The notes under the pieces were generated by a model that was given only the letters and a program-made list of their open reading frames with translations, was not told where the DNA came from and did not search any database. 64,000 bases of DNA from CAVQEK01 sp963711495 (GTDB lineage: Bacteria > Bacteroidota > Bacteroidia > Cytophagales > Cyclobacteriaceae): contig CAVQEK010000003.1 of assembly GCA_963711495.1 (NCBI GenBank), positions 620,001-684,000 on the forward strand. The letters run 5' to 3'. The stretch's first letter is position 1. The number at the start of each line of letters is the position of its first letter. The position numbers and the translations under genes are program-made. Below are positions 1-8,377 of the stretch, piece by piece.

Positions 1-605
1 TGGCCAATCAGATTGAACTTGCCAAGCTGATTCCATATCCCAAAGAAAAGCCCTCGTTGCCACAGGTACTCAGCAGGGAAGAGCTTACCCAATTATTTGA
101 TTCATGTCTGAATCCAAAACATCGGGTCATGTTTCGTTTACTGTATTCTTCCGGACTTCGGCGGGGAGAGATCCTCCACCTCACACCGCAGGATATTCAG
201 ACCAAAGATGGCAAATACCAAATTCGAATCAACTGCAGTAAAGGGAGCAAAGACCGATACACGGTGTTGAGTAAAAAAGTGTTGGCTGAGCTTCGCCAAT
301 ACTACCTGTCTTATCACCCCAAAAACCACCTGTTTAACGGCAGGCTCAAAGGAACCCCTATGACACCAACCGGATTGCGGCATGCACTCAACGCTGCCGT
401 AAAAAGAGCGAGAATCAAAAAAGAAGTTAATCTGCATATCCTGCGTCATTGTTTTGCCTCTCATGCCCTGGAAGAAGGCATGAACCTGAAAACCCTGCAA
501 TATCTATTAGGCCATAGTACCGTACAAACCACCATGGTGTATTTGCATGTCAGCGATGTGCCGCTGGTCAAAGCTTTCAGTCCACTGGATGCCTGGGAGC
601 AATAA
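1..605 (+). CDS. Tyrosine recombinase/integrase, C-terminal part (5' end outside window)
   Basis: The reading frame is open from the window's left edge, so the gene starts upstream; only the C-terminal catalytic domain is visible. The tyrosine-recombinase residues can be read: the first Arg in LRRGEIL, the beta-hairpin Lys region in SKGSKDRYTVL, H-x-x-R in HILRH, the second His in LLGHST, and the nucleophilic Tyr in MVYLHV. The stop codon TAA (603-605) shares its last base with the ATG of the next gene, an IS91-type transposase, so the two are translationally coupled and very likely form one element. Integrase-IS91 pairs are known in Bacteroidota. The role is probably cutting or resolving element ends, but this is inferred from the pairing. 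Confidence 0.9.
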   Translation, partial: ANQIELAKLIPYPKEKPSLPQVLSREELTQLFDSCLNPKHRVMFRLLYSSGLRRGEILHLTPQDIQTKDGKYQIRINCSKGSKDRYTVLSKKVLAELRQYYLSYHPKNHLFNGRLKGTPMTPTGLRHALNAAVKRARIKKEVNLHILRHCFASHALEEGMNLKTLQYLLGHSTVQTTMVYLHVSDVPLVKAFSPLDAWEQ

Positions 606-1783
606 TGGCTACGATGGCCGAAGTGTTCAACCGCTTTGCCGATGATTATCAAAAACATCGCATCCTGAGCTTTGAACAACAAAAACTGATTCGGGACATC
701 AGGGATTGCCGCACCCATGTCCTGGGTGGCCATGTGACCGCCTGCACCTCCTGCGGACATATAAAAATACATTATAATTCCTGCGGCAATCGTCATTGCC
801 CGCAATGTCAGGGGGTGAACAAGGAAAAGTGGATCCTTGAGCGAGCGTATGATCTACTGAATGTCAAGTATTTTCATGTGGTCTTTACCCTGCCCCCGGA
901 GTTGCGCTCCATCTGCTGCCAGAACAAAAGATTGATCTGCAACCTGCTGTTCTGCTGTGCCTGGCAAACCATGGATGATTTTTCCAAGGATCCAAAACAA
1001 CGGCTTATGGCAAGAATGGGCATGATCGCCGTATTGCACACCTGGACGCAAACCTTGCTTTACCACCCGCATATCCATTGCATCGTTCCTGCGGGCGGCC
1101 TGGATGATGATGGCACATGGAAAACCACCAAAAGTAAAGGCGATTTCCTTTTCTATGTTCCAAATATTGCCAAAACTTTCAGGGGCAAGTTTCTTGAACA
1201 ACTCATCAAGCTTTACAAAACCAAAAAGCTGACCCTGAAGGGAAAGATCAGCCACCTGAAACAGTATCGCAACTTCTGGGAACTGAAGAAAAAGCTCTAT
1301 GAAACCAATTGGGTGGTGCATACTGAAACGCCTTTCAAAAATCCTGATTCTGTCATCGAGTACCTGGCGCGTTACACCCACAAGATCGCCATCTCTAATT
1401 ACAGGATTAAAGCTATTGATGAAAATAATATCACCTTTACATACCTGGACAGGGCCAACAACAACCGGAAAGAAATCATGGTATTGCCCGCTGAAAAGTT
1501 CATCAGTCGCTTTCTGTTGCATGTCTTGCCCAAGGGGTTCCGTAAGATCCGCCACTATGGTTTTCTGTCGACCAGGGTAAAGCAGCAATGTCTTTCAATC
1601 ATCAGAAAAAACCTGAACATGAAAGAAAAGGGCATAAAGCCCAGGCTGACTGTCAAAGACGTGCTGCGCATCACTCAAGGCATCGATCCCGACCTGTGCC
1701 CACAGTGTGGTGAAGGCACCATGGTATGTATCAGAGACTTACCCAGGCTCCGGGGTTCAACAAACTTCAAAATATGCAGTTAA
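605..1783 (+). CDS. IS91-family transposase (Y2/HUH single-strand transposase)
   Basis: The 392-residue protein has the layout of IS91 transposases. An N-terminal zinc-binding module carries Cys47, Cys50, Cys60, Cys65 and Cys68. The HUH metal-binding motif HPHIH is at residues 154-158. Candidate catalytic tyrosines are in the helix around Tyr253, Tyr257 and Tyr266. Such enzymes nick one strand at the element end and transpose by a rolling-circle mechanism. The start overlaps the integrase stop by one base (TAATG). The C-terminus, ending soon after a CPQCG zinc pair, appears complete. The length suits the family, so the copy may be functional, but the left end of the element lies outside the window. 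Confidence 0.93.
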   Translation: MATMAEVFNRFADDYQKHRILSFEQQKLIRDIRDCRTHVLGGHVTACTSCGHIKIHYNSCGNRHCPQCQGVNKEKWILERAYDLLNVKYFHVVFTLPPELRSICCQNKRLICNLLFCCAWQTMDDFSKDPKQRLMARMGMIAVLHTWTQTLLYHPHIHCIVPAGGLDDDGTWKTTKSKGDFLFYVPNIAKTFRGKFLEQLIKLYKTKKLTLKGKISHLKQYRNFWELKKKLYETNWVVHTETPFKNPDSVIEYLARYTHKIAISNYRIKAIDENNITFTYLDRANNNRKEIMVLPAEKFISRFLLHVLPKGFRKIRHYGFLSTRVKQQCLSIIRKNLNMKEKGIKPRLTVKDVLRITQGIDPDLCPQCGEGTMVCIRDLPRLRGSTNFKICS

Positions 1784-2072
1784 GTCCACCACACATGTCG
1801 TCAAATAAAACTCAGCATAGCAGGTCATGGGATGGCTATGCCCAAACCAAAGATATTCACACTGAGTATATGATTCTTAGCCTTAAAAAGATAAAAACTA
1901 CGTATAACCGTATTGACAAAAACCATGTTAAGTCAAATGTCAACCATCAATGCGCTCAAAACATCAAAGCCATCTTTGCGGAATTGCCCATCCTGCCATA
2001 TCACCAAAAAATTGAAATTACACAGACAAGCCTCTGACAACAGCCCCCTTTAGGTTTGTTCAACAAATGGAA
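1784..2072. other. Non-coding tail of the IS91-like element
   Basis: No convincing gene is present. A 7-bp inverted repeat, GCATAGC at 1815-1821 and GCTATGC at 1835-1841, lies about 30 bases past the transposase stop. IS91 elements carry their replication origin (oriIS) with a small palindrome at the 3' end, so this hairpin could belong to it. The element's right border cannot be fixed from the sequence. Confidence 0.35.
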
Positions 2073-2105
2073 AAATTAGGTGGTTCCCCCGGACCACGCT
2101 AATTT
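2073..2105 (-). terminator. Rho-independent terminator after the PIN gene
   Basis: AAATTAG and GTGGT (2073-2084) pair with ACCAC and CTAATTT (2093-2105), with one bulged base and a C/G-rich loop. Read on the minus strand, the hairpin ends in a run of five T. It starts 22 bases after the stop codon of the PIN-domain gene, so it most likely ends the XRE/PIN transcript. Confidence 0.65.
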
Positions 2106-2127
2106 GATTCCATATTATTGGCGATCG

Positions 2128-2640
2128 TTATTTTATTATTTTGCTTGTGAATCTTATGCCGATTTCTCTTACAAATTCGAAGTCATTGATCCATCTGACT
2201 CCCATGTTATCGCATACGTTAGGAATTTTTATCTTTCTGGAGTTCAATTGAGTAATTTTCTCTTCTTTAGTTACCACAACTAAATTTTCATCTAAGGCAT
2301 GAGCGATTATCCAAGGATCAGCTAAAGATCTGGCTTTCGTATTATCTACAAGGAACTTATGTCTTGGATCCGTATTATAAATGTTCTGGAGTGCTTCTGT
2401 TACTGATTCTGTTATCGGTCTGATTGGGATTTTACTTTGTTTCAACCAGGAAGATAAATCATCTTCAGTTCGGATAATTTCGTCATAAACCATTTTTGGA
2501 ATAATGACTCTTCCTTCGTTTCCAAGATGATTCAGGTTATCCCAATAATCAGGGCATAAATCTGGTGAATAATACTTTTGCCAAGCTTGAATGAGCACAT
2601 TAGCATCCAAACAATAATTTTTAGATGATTCTTGTGTCAT
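2128..2640 (-). CDS. DUF4411 family PIN-domain protein (putative RNase toxin)
   Basis: The 170-residue protein has the PIN-nuclease acidic pattern: Asp12 in CLDANVLIQ, Asp53/Glu54 in VYDEI and Asp108 in SLADPWIIAHA, followed by the VVVTKEEK strand. PIN proteins are Mg-dependent ribonucleases, and DUF4411 members are typically encoded next to an XRE plus metallopeptidase regulator, as here. The start codon overlaps the stop of the upstream regulator (ATGA at 2637-2640), so translation is coupled and the pair is one operon. The pairing suggests a toxin-antitoxin-like module. No toxicity can be shown from sequence. Confidence 0.85.
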   Translation of the reverse strand: MTQESSKNYCLDANVLIQAWQKYYSPDLCPDYWDNLNHLGNEGRVIIPKMVYDEIIRTEDDLSSWLKQSKIPIRPITESVTEALQNIYNTDPRHKFLVDNTKARSLADPWIIAHALDENLVVVTKEEKITQLNSRKIKIPNVCDNMGVRWINDFEFVREIGIRFTSKIIK

Positions 2641-3800
2641 TTATATATTTGCATTTCAAGCAAAGGGAATTTATTAACAGACGTATTTAGTAGTGTACTT
2701 GCTTGTGTAGGTTCAATATTACCACCTCTAAATGCATCAAGTACAAATTGTGTAAATAATCTACTGTTTTTATTCACCCTTAATAAATATGGATTAGGGC
2801 CTCCACTGGATTGCTTAGCTTTAATTTTTTTCTCCTCTTCTTTTTTTAAGAATTCCTCAAAATCAAATTGAACTTCCTTCTTAAGCCTTTTATAAGTGTT
2901 TATTGAAATTAGAGATAAATTCAATGACCTTACTAAAAATGCAAAACTACTTACTCCAAATAGTTTAGCATTCCTATATATCGATTTGGAATCATTATAT
3001 ACTTTATTATCAAATGATCTCATCAATTCTTCTGGCATAAGAACATTTGCAGTAACTTCATTGCAGAATCTTTCTACTGGATTATCATTTTTTGAATCAA
3101 GTTCGATATCGTTTGAAATTCCAGTCTCAGCAATCCAAAGATGAGCTAATTCGTGTATTAAAGTAAAAAGTTGAGGGGCGTCCCAATCTTGAGAATTTAC
3201 AAAAACAAACGGTGCATACGGATCAGCAATTGCAAAACCCTGGAGTTCATTTTTATCAAGTAATAATCTAGAATGAATAAAGCTTGTTCTAGATACAAAA
3301 ATTCCTTTAGTCTCTATTTTGTCAATCCAATATTTAATTGGAGATGTTTGTTTACTAAAATCCCTTGTGATATTCAGAGTTTCAATAATGTTTTGCGCTA
3401 CAACTTTTGGGTTATCTGTAAGAGAATATTTGCCAACAAAAGACAATTTTTTTTCGCCACTTTCTTCTAGGACTTCACTTAACCAATTTTGTTTTTGTTG
3501 AATTTCACGGATGATAAAAACTGAACCGCTGGTTAGCTCTTTTGAATCTGATTTTCTAAAATCTTGAAGTGGTTGAAAGTCGTTTGGAATTTCAGGTAGA
3601 AAAAACAATGCAAATGGTCTTCTATAAGTTTTAGCAAGTTTTTCTGCTTGATTGATAGTTGGATAACCGATTCCTTCTTCCCAATCATTTAGTTGTTCTG
3701 GGGTTTTATTAACTTTTGACGCAGCCTCTTCGAGTGTCATTTTTGCAGACTCTCTAGCCCATTTAAGTACTTTTGGTGTTATGTGTGCTCTTTCTGCCAA
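2637..3800 (-). CDS. XRE-family regulator with ImmA/IrrE-type metallopeptidase domain
   Basis: Residues about 8-65 form a helix-turn-helix of the XRE type. The central domain has the zinc-peptidase motif HELAH at residues 216-220, as in ImmA/IrrE proteins that cleave repressors. A charged C-terminal region follows to residue 387. The start is a TTG at 3800: an in-frame stop lies three codons upstream and there is no ATG before the HTH, so TTG is the only reasonable choice. The last base of its codons overlaps the DUF4411 gene. It probably binds its own promoter and controls or neutralises the PIN partner. Confidence 0.88.
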   Translation of the reverse strand: MAERAHITPKVLKWARESAKMTLEEAASKVNKTPEQLNDWEEGIGYPTINQAEKLAKTYRRPFALFFLPEIPNDFQPLQDFRKSDSKELTSGSVFIIREIQQKQNWLSEVLEESGEKKLSFVGKYSLTDNPKVVAQNIIETLNITRDFSKQTSPIKYWIDKIETKGIFVSRTSFIHSRLLLDKNELQGFAIADPYAPFVFVNSQDWDAPQLFTLIHELAHLWIAETGISNDIELDSKNDNPVERFCNEVTANVLMPEELMRSFDNKVYNDSKSIYRNAKLFGVSSFAFLVRSLNLSLISINTYKRLKKEVQFDFEEFLKKEEEKKIKAKQSSGGPNPYLLRVNKNSRLFTQFVLDAFRGGNIEPTQASTLLNTSVNKFPLLEMQIYK

Positions 3801-3837
3801 TACAAGTTATTAAAGAATCAAAGTAACTTTCTTTTTA

Positions 3838-3867
3838 CTAAACTTCAAACTATATGCTTAAGTTTAG
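3838..3867. promoter_or_regulatory. Inverted repeat upstream of the XRE regulator, possible operator
   Basis: CTAAACTT at 3838-3845 is matched by AAGTTTAG at 3860-3867, a perfect 8-bp dyad with a 14-base spacer, starting 38 bases upstream of the TTG start. Position and symmetry suit an autoregulatory XRE operator. There is no direct evidence of binding. Confidence 0.4.
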
Positions 3868-4024
3868 CTAATGATCACCAACTTCTTCATAATAGGAGTA
3901 GTTCATTATATTAGTTTATGCTGGTAAGTTAATCAATTTGGCTGAAAATGGACTGGTGGCCCATAAACCAAACTTGATCTTTTTATCGGTTACGATTTTA
4001 TTCCTTTTACACAACATCAGATTG

Positions 4025-4339
4025 TCACAGTTTAATGCTGTCCCCCGGGCTTTTAATGTTGCCCAAATACCGGTTCGATACATGGGTGTATATTTCTGTC
4101 GTCCGGCTGGATTGGTGACCCAGAAGTTGCTGAATGTACCGCAGGTCCGTGCCATTTTCCAGCAGGTGGGTAGCAAAGGAGTGTCTCAGACAATGGAAAT
4201 TAAATTGCGAGGATATACCCGCACCTTCGAGCGCCCTTTTCCAGACTTTCTGCACGCTGCTACTTGAATGCCGTCCCCCGCATTGCCCTTCAAATAAAAA
4301 TACTTTTGGCCGGTATGTCCTGATATACTCCCGCAGCAT
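4025..4339 (-). pseudogene. Truncated tyrosine recombinase (C-terminal catalytic fragment)
   Basis: Only about 104 residues remain. They contain the HCLRHSFATHLLE box (His and Arg), LLGHQSS (second His) and the Tyr in EIYTHVS, so the active-site half after the first Arg is present. The N-terminal core-binding domain, the first catalytic Arg and the Lys hairpin are missing. Upstream on the same strand the frame runs into stop codons within a few codons of 4339. The surviving sequence closely resembles the complete recombinase at 60.8-62.4 kb, including the shared phrase GTDLRYIQ and the IKSP tail, so both belong to one family. It is a decayed or recombined relic; a short separate protein is less likely. 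Confidence 0.8.
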
Positions 4340-4423
4340 CTGCTATAGCTGGTTGTTCAACCGCTTCTTACGCCGTGCGGCACACGAAAGCCAGGCTGAA
4401 AAATGCTATGGCCGCCCCCCGAC

Positions 4424-4738
4424 TGACAAAAGATCATTGGCAAGTCGCTTCTGTATGGCCTTCAATGGTAAAAGTTAGGTTCAACAGGATAAAAGCTACT
4501 GCACATCTGACAAAAGGTAAGTCCAATTCCGCATAAGCCTGCATTAAAAACGCATAAGCCTGCAACAACCTGACAAAAGGTAACTCACGCATGACAAAAG
4601 GTCAGTCCAATTCCGCATAAGCCTGCATCAAAAACGCATAAGCCTGCAACTGCCTGACAAAAGGTTAGGCGCCCATGACAAAAGATCAACCGTTTATGGT
4701 AAAAGATGAAAAGCAAATTGAAACTGACAAACATCTTA
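4424..4738. repeat. 21-bp periodic array (15 units)
   Basis: Starting at 4424, a hexamer of the form [C/T]A[A/T]AAG recurs at the same phase every 21 bases. Unit starts are 4424, 4466, 4487, 4508, 4529, 4550, 4571, 4592, 4613, 4634, 4655, 4676 and 4697; the units at 4445 and 4718 are degenerate. Two unit flavours occur: TGACAAAAGGT and CGCATAAGCCTGCA. Units 4508-4591 and 4592-4675 form a near-perfect 84-bp tandem duplication (four units each). Stops in all frames argue against coding. The array lies just upstream of the truncated recombinase, in that gene's orientation. A period of two helical turns suggests iteron-like protein binding sites. Confidence 0.8.
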
Positions 4739-4816
4739 TTCCCAAAACCTCATAGTCCTCTTTGATTGAAGTATGGGTGGAATTTGTATGCAACATTGAT
4801 CACCCCCGCGCATTAT

Positions 4817-5331
4817 GTCATCCTCGAGCATCCCTGCGATGCCCCGCGGTCGGCATGCGAAGGATCTGGTGGAACGAAACCTTTTGCCGTGGTTCGTGTC
4901 CTCACGAAACACCTGTTGGAACCGCACAAAGTCCCCTCTCGAGAGGGGATTTAGGGGTGTGTCGATACACCATATAGATCAACCACATCCCGAGGCATCC
5001 AACCAGATTCTTCAGCGCTCACCCGCAAGCCAAACTCACCGGGCCTCAGAATGACGTTTCAATATGGGCAGGCCGGAATGAAAAAACACAGAAAGAACCA
5101 CAAAGCCAACACCTACCGTCATCCTCGAGCATCCCTGCGATGCCCCGCGGCCGGCATGCGAAGGATCTGGTGGAACGAAACCTTTTGCCGTGGTTCGTGT
5201 CCTCACGAAACACCTGTTGGAACCGCACAAAGTCCCCTCTCGAGCGGGGATTTAGGGGTGTGTTAATACACCATATCGATCAAATGCAACCCGTTGCCTT
5301 TAACCAGATTCTTCAGCGTTAACCCACATGC
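4817..5331. repeat. Pair of ~214-bp direct repeats
   Basis: Copy 1 covers about 4817-5030 and copy 2 about 5118-5331, offset exactly 301 bases and nearly identical over most of their length. Each copy contains a CCGCGG-centred GC-rich head and a later hairpin, TCCCCTCTCGAGAGGGGA in copy 1, which has one mismatch in copy 2. They carry no plausible gene; the frames here are repeat-derived. They look like a dispersed intergenic repeat family present twice. Confidence 0.8.
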
Positions 5332-5451
5332 TAAAGCATTTGCCAATCAGCACGGCAGACAATTATCTTGCTATTCTCCTTTTCAAATGATCACTATTCC
5401 ATCACCCCAATACTCCATCATTCCAACATTCCTATATTCCTCAAAAACCCA

Positions 5452-6441
5452 TCAAACCACCCCATTCCGCTTTTTTCTCAACTCCGCCAATTCCCGGTAA
5501 ACCCGTCTTCTGGCCCGGTTTATCCCGCCAAGAGGTTGATGATCTTTCAGGCATAGCCACGGAGAAAAAGACAGGTTTTCGCCAAAAATAATGCGCTCCT
5601 GGGTGGCAAATTCCTGTGGTGGAATGTGGATCGTGGCTACTTTGTAACTTGGGTTCCTCCATGCATAGGAGGTGTCTTCTATCGGTTCCTTTACCGGATC
5701 AGTTTGGGGTTGCACCATAAAATCAAAGCAGGCGTCCGAGGTTTTGAGGTCTTCGATCAGCCGTTCGCGTAAAAAATAATCAGTTGCCTTCCTGGAGAAC
5801 TTACTTATAGCGGGTTTTTGGGGCAATACCAAAAATTTTGCTGCCCCCTTGGTCCCAAAGCGAAAAGGACTGCCGGTATAATAAGGCACTTCCAGTAGGT
5901 TGGCGTGCTTCTTCATACTTTTTAAGGTCAGCGCCAACCGCCTCCAATTGCTGGGATCGATAATATACGGGAGGTTTCCCGGAAATCCTGCAATCAGTGC
6001 TTTGATGGCTCTTCGATAATTGGAAACAAACCCTGAGGACAACACCGGACTGGTGGTCATCAGAAAATTTTGCGTTTTCACCCCGAGCGGGTCCGGATCG
6101 ATGATTTCCCCTTCCACGTTGAGAATTTTAATGGCCAGGCCCCTACCCGCCTTTTTTTTGTCTGACCGCACATTTGGAGGCGCACTGGAAAACCTGATCC
6201 AGGCATCATAAGTTTTTGGTATCCGAAACAATCCAACCCGGTATTCTTCAGGCAAGCCGTCTTCCACAATAAATTTCCCTTGCAAACAGCCGTGCATTTT
6301 TGGATGAAAATTCCGCAAAGTCTCGCCTGGCGGATATTTGCGTTCAATATAATCCGTCATCATTTCTACAAGCCGGTCGATATCGAGCTCCTCTCCTTCC
6401 GGAATGTATTCCTGGCCTAATTCAGGGGTAAAAGAAAACAT
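5452..6441 (-). CDS. Catalase-like heme protein (small y4iL-like catalase family)
   Basis: The 329-residue protein is much shorter than classical catalases (about 480 or more residues), but shows their core: the distal His region HPKMHGCLQGKF, then RFSSAPPNVR, the FLMTTSPVL stretch and a C-terminal basic helix after WLCLKDHQPLGGINRARR. I see no signal peptide. It begins 23 bases after the DyP peroxidase stop on the same strand, so the two are probably co-transcribed. Members of this small catalase-like group may act on organic peroxides rather than H2O2; that is family-level inference. Confidence 0.8.
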   Translation of the reverse strand: MFSFTPELGQEYIPEGEELDIDRLVEMMTDYIERKYPPGETLRNFHPKMHGCLQGKFIVEDGLPEEYRVGLFRIPKTYDAWIRFSSAPPNVRSDKKKAGRGLAIKILNVEGEIIDPDPLGVKTQNFLMTTSPVLSSGFVSNYRRAIKALIAGFPGNLPYIIDPSNWRRLALTLKSMKKHANLLEVPYYTGSPFRFGTKGAAKFLVLPQKPAISKFSRKATDYFLRERLIEDLKTSDACFDFMVQPQTDPVKEPIEDTSYAWRNPSYKVATIHIPPQEFATQERIIFGENLSFSPWLCLKDHQPLGGINRARRRVYRELAELRKKRNGVV

Positions 6442-6464
6442 ATATAGGTAGTTTGATTTAAATA

Positions 6465-7895
6465 TCAGATTGATGCGAGGTAACGAATCGCCCTGATTCC
6501 GGGGAAAAAGAAATAGGCGCCGCCCTTCAAATGGACAAACTGTGGTAAATCCTTATATCTGCGCCGGATTGGTTTCGCCGGTACAGTGAATTGATTGGTC
6601 GTGAGATCATCATTTTGATAATGTGTTCCTATCAACGGGTCCGAATCGGCGTATAGCCCGCCAAATTTATGGAACCGAACCCAGGCATTCTGCACAAACT
6701 CGAATTGCCGGATGATGTCGCCCATAAAGCATATAAAATGCAGGCCTCGCTCTTTATTGTCCGGCCCTGCCTGCATAATATCTGTCGGTTCCATGGTTTC
6801 ATCCACAGGTGGTCCGTAAGTCCTTCCACGCCTCAGCAAACGATGTTTCTGTACCATTTCACTCGAATCCGTCGATGTTTTTTCGGTGCGAAGCCAGTCA
6901 CGCGGGTTAGTCCTTCGAATATGCGCCCCTACCGGGCATTTCAATCCTTTATAATCTTCATTCCAGTATCCGAACTGGTTATTGGCTGCCATTTCAGGTT
7001 TATCTTCATCCGGCGATAAGATCAACGGAGCACCACTGGGCCACCGCCCTACCATTTTGCTGGCCAGTGCAATGGCCGATTGTTGCTGGTCTGTTCCCGC
7101 CTCTGACGAACCGTTTTTCATATAATCCCAAAATCCCGCTACATCCTGTCTCAGTTGCCGGAGGACCAGGTAGCTGCCATTCCTCCCTAAATCCTTGATG
7201 CCTGGTTTGGCGGTTTTTTCCGTCAAAATACCGGCTGGGTCTAGGTCTTCGCTCAGTTCGGGACTGTCTGGATACTGGTTATACCAGTTGGGGTACCCGA
7301 GAATGAATTCTCCGGCAGGAATGGTCTCCGGGGCCTGGATGCTTTCACTCTTGCTCAGACCTTCGATAAGCGGTTGCGACAAACCATCCCTAAAGCCAAA
7401 ATGCTCCTTATCCTTGGGAAGCCATTGCGTTTCCAGGTATTTTATCTCTGCGATACCGGCATCACTTAATTTTCGTTTTTCGGCATCATAAATGGTTTTC
7501 AATTCCGTGTCGTCCTTTGCATAAAAAAGCAACAACATGTGTACAGGTTCCTGGTGGGGCGCCCCCCAGTCCCAATGTTCCGGAGCATTGTCCTCAATAT
7601 CACCCAGCACAAACTGCCGGCTTTCTTCATTCATGCCCTCAATAAATTGCCTTGAAAATGTTTGCAGCACATCCTGATGCAGCCCTAAATGCTCAATGCC
7701 GGCGTGGGTAAAGGCCACATGAATGGCGTGATCCTGAGGGGATTCGGAACCTTTTGTGACCAGTTCAGCCAGCGATGTCAAGTATCCTTTGGCTTTGTCT
7801 GCCGGACCAAATTTCAGTAAGGAAAAGGCCGCGCTGGTGAGGCCGCTATATCCGCGGACCACCAGGCCCTGTATATCGTCTTTTTCTAATTCCAT
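6465..7895 (-). CDS. DyP-type peroxidase
   Basis: This 476-residue protein carries the DyP signatures: GFRDG at residues 167-171, with catalytic Asp170, the proximal heme-ligand His325 in GAHIRR, and the conserved RRTNPRD stretch (327-333). DyP enzymes are heme peroxidases with a ferredoxin-like dimeric alpha/beta barrel that oxidise dyes, phenolics and other peroxidase substrates. No signal peptide is evident. The catalase-like gene follows after 23 bases. The membrane protein gene lies 482 bases upstream on the same strand, with enough room for a separate promoter. Confidence 0.92.
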   Translation of the reverse strand: MELEKDDIQGLVVRGYSGLTSAAFSLLKFGPADKAKGYLTSLAELVTKGSESPQDHAIHVAFTHAGIEHLGLHQDVLQTFSRQFIEGMNEESRQFVLGDIEDNAPEHWDWGAPHQEPVHMLLLFYAKDDTELKTIYDAEKRKLSDAGIAEIKYLETQWLPKDKEHFGFRDGLSQPLIEGLSKSESIQAPETIPAGEFILGYPNWYNQYPDSPELSEDLDPAGILTEKTAKPGIKDLGRNGSYLVLRQLRQDVAGFWDYMKNGSSEAGTDQQQSAIALASKMVGRWPSGAPLILSPDEDKPEMAANNQFGYWNEDYKGLKCPVGAHIRRTNPRDWLRTEKTSTDSSEMVQKHRLLRRGRTYGPPVDETMEPTDIMQAGPDNKERGLHFICFMGDIIRQFEFVQNAWVRFHKFGGLYADSDPLIGTHYQNDDLTTNQFTVPAKPIRRRYKDLPQFVHLKGGAYFFFPGIRAIRYLASI

Positions 7896-8377
7896 GGTAT
7901 GTGTTAGGTGTTTCGGTTTTGGGTATTTTGATTATTCAATAGTCATTGGATTTGATTAATTGATTGTTGCGATGCATAAAGGGATGATTTGAATTATGAT
8001 CTAATTTAACATATTATTTTATTTCCTTAATTATGGCCTGAATGTTTAAAATGAACTTTAAAATAATGAAAACGTGGTTATTCTATGTTCAGGTAAAATG
8101 CCCACGACTTCGAACTTTAGTCATTTTTAACATCCTGCAATGCAAACGGCCTGGAAAAAATTTAATCCCAGCGTATGAAACCACCATTCCCATTCCATGT
8201 CATCTTCATAAAATAACACTGAAAACTTCCTTGTTGAAGAACGTTTCACCGCTATACATCGTGGCAAACAGAAATTCCACAGAATAATAATTTCTAACTA
8301 ACATGCCTGTTTTGTTAAACGTTGCCCACATCGCCATCTCATTTTAATTTTTAAGCCTATTCTATTTCCAGTTAAAC
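7896..8377. other. Intergenic region upstream of the DyP gene
   Basis: This 482-base, AT-rich gap lies between two minus-strand genes. I see no convincing gene or RNA; it probably holds the promoter of the DyP/catalase-like pair. Confidence 0.4.

Noticed and set aside
1726..2037. 103-codon plus-strand ORF after the IS91 transposase
   Set aside because: It overlaps the transposase end in another frame, has no family resemblance or ribosome-binding context, and its composition is that of non-coding DNA.
4578..4736. Minus-strand frame through the 21-bp array giving FC/GLC heptad-like repeats
   Set aside because: It is stopped twice within the array and its periodicity follows from the DNA repeat; other frames also have stops.
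4508..4738. Possible CRISPR array in the 21-bp repeats
   Set aside because: Units are contiguous with no unique spacers, are only 21 bases and degenerate, and no cas gene is present.
4736..5322. Several 60-79-codon ORFs on both strands in the 214-bp repeats
   Set aside because: The same peptides appear in both copies because the DNA is repeated; none resembles a protein family.
8042..8287. 81-codon ORF between the DyP gene and the membrane protein
   Set aside because: Low-complexity, AT-driven sequence with no family match; opposite to the flanking genes.
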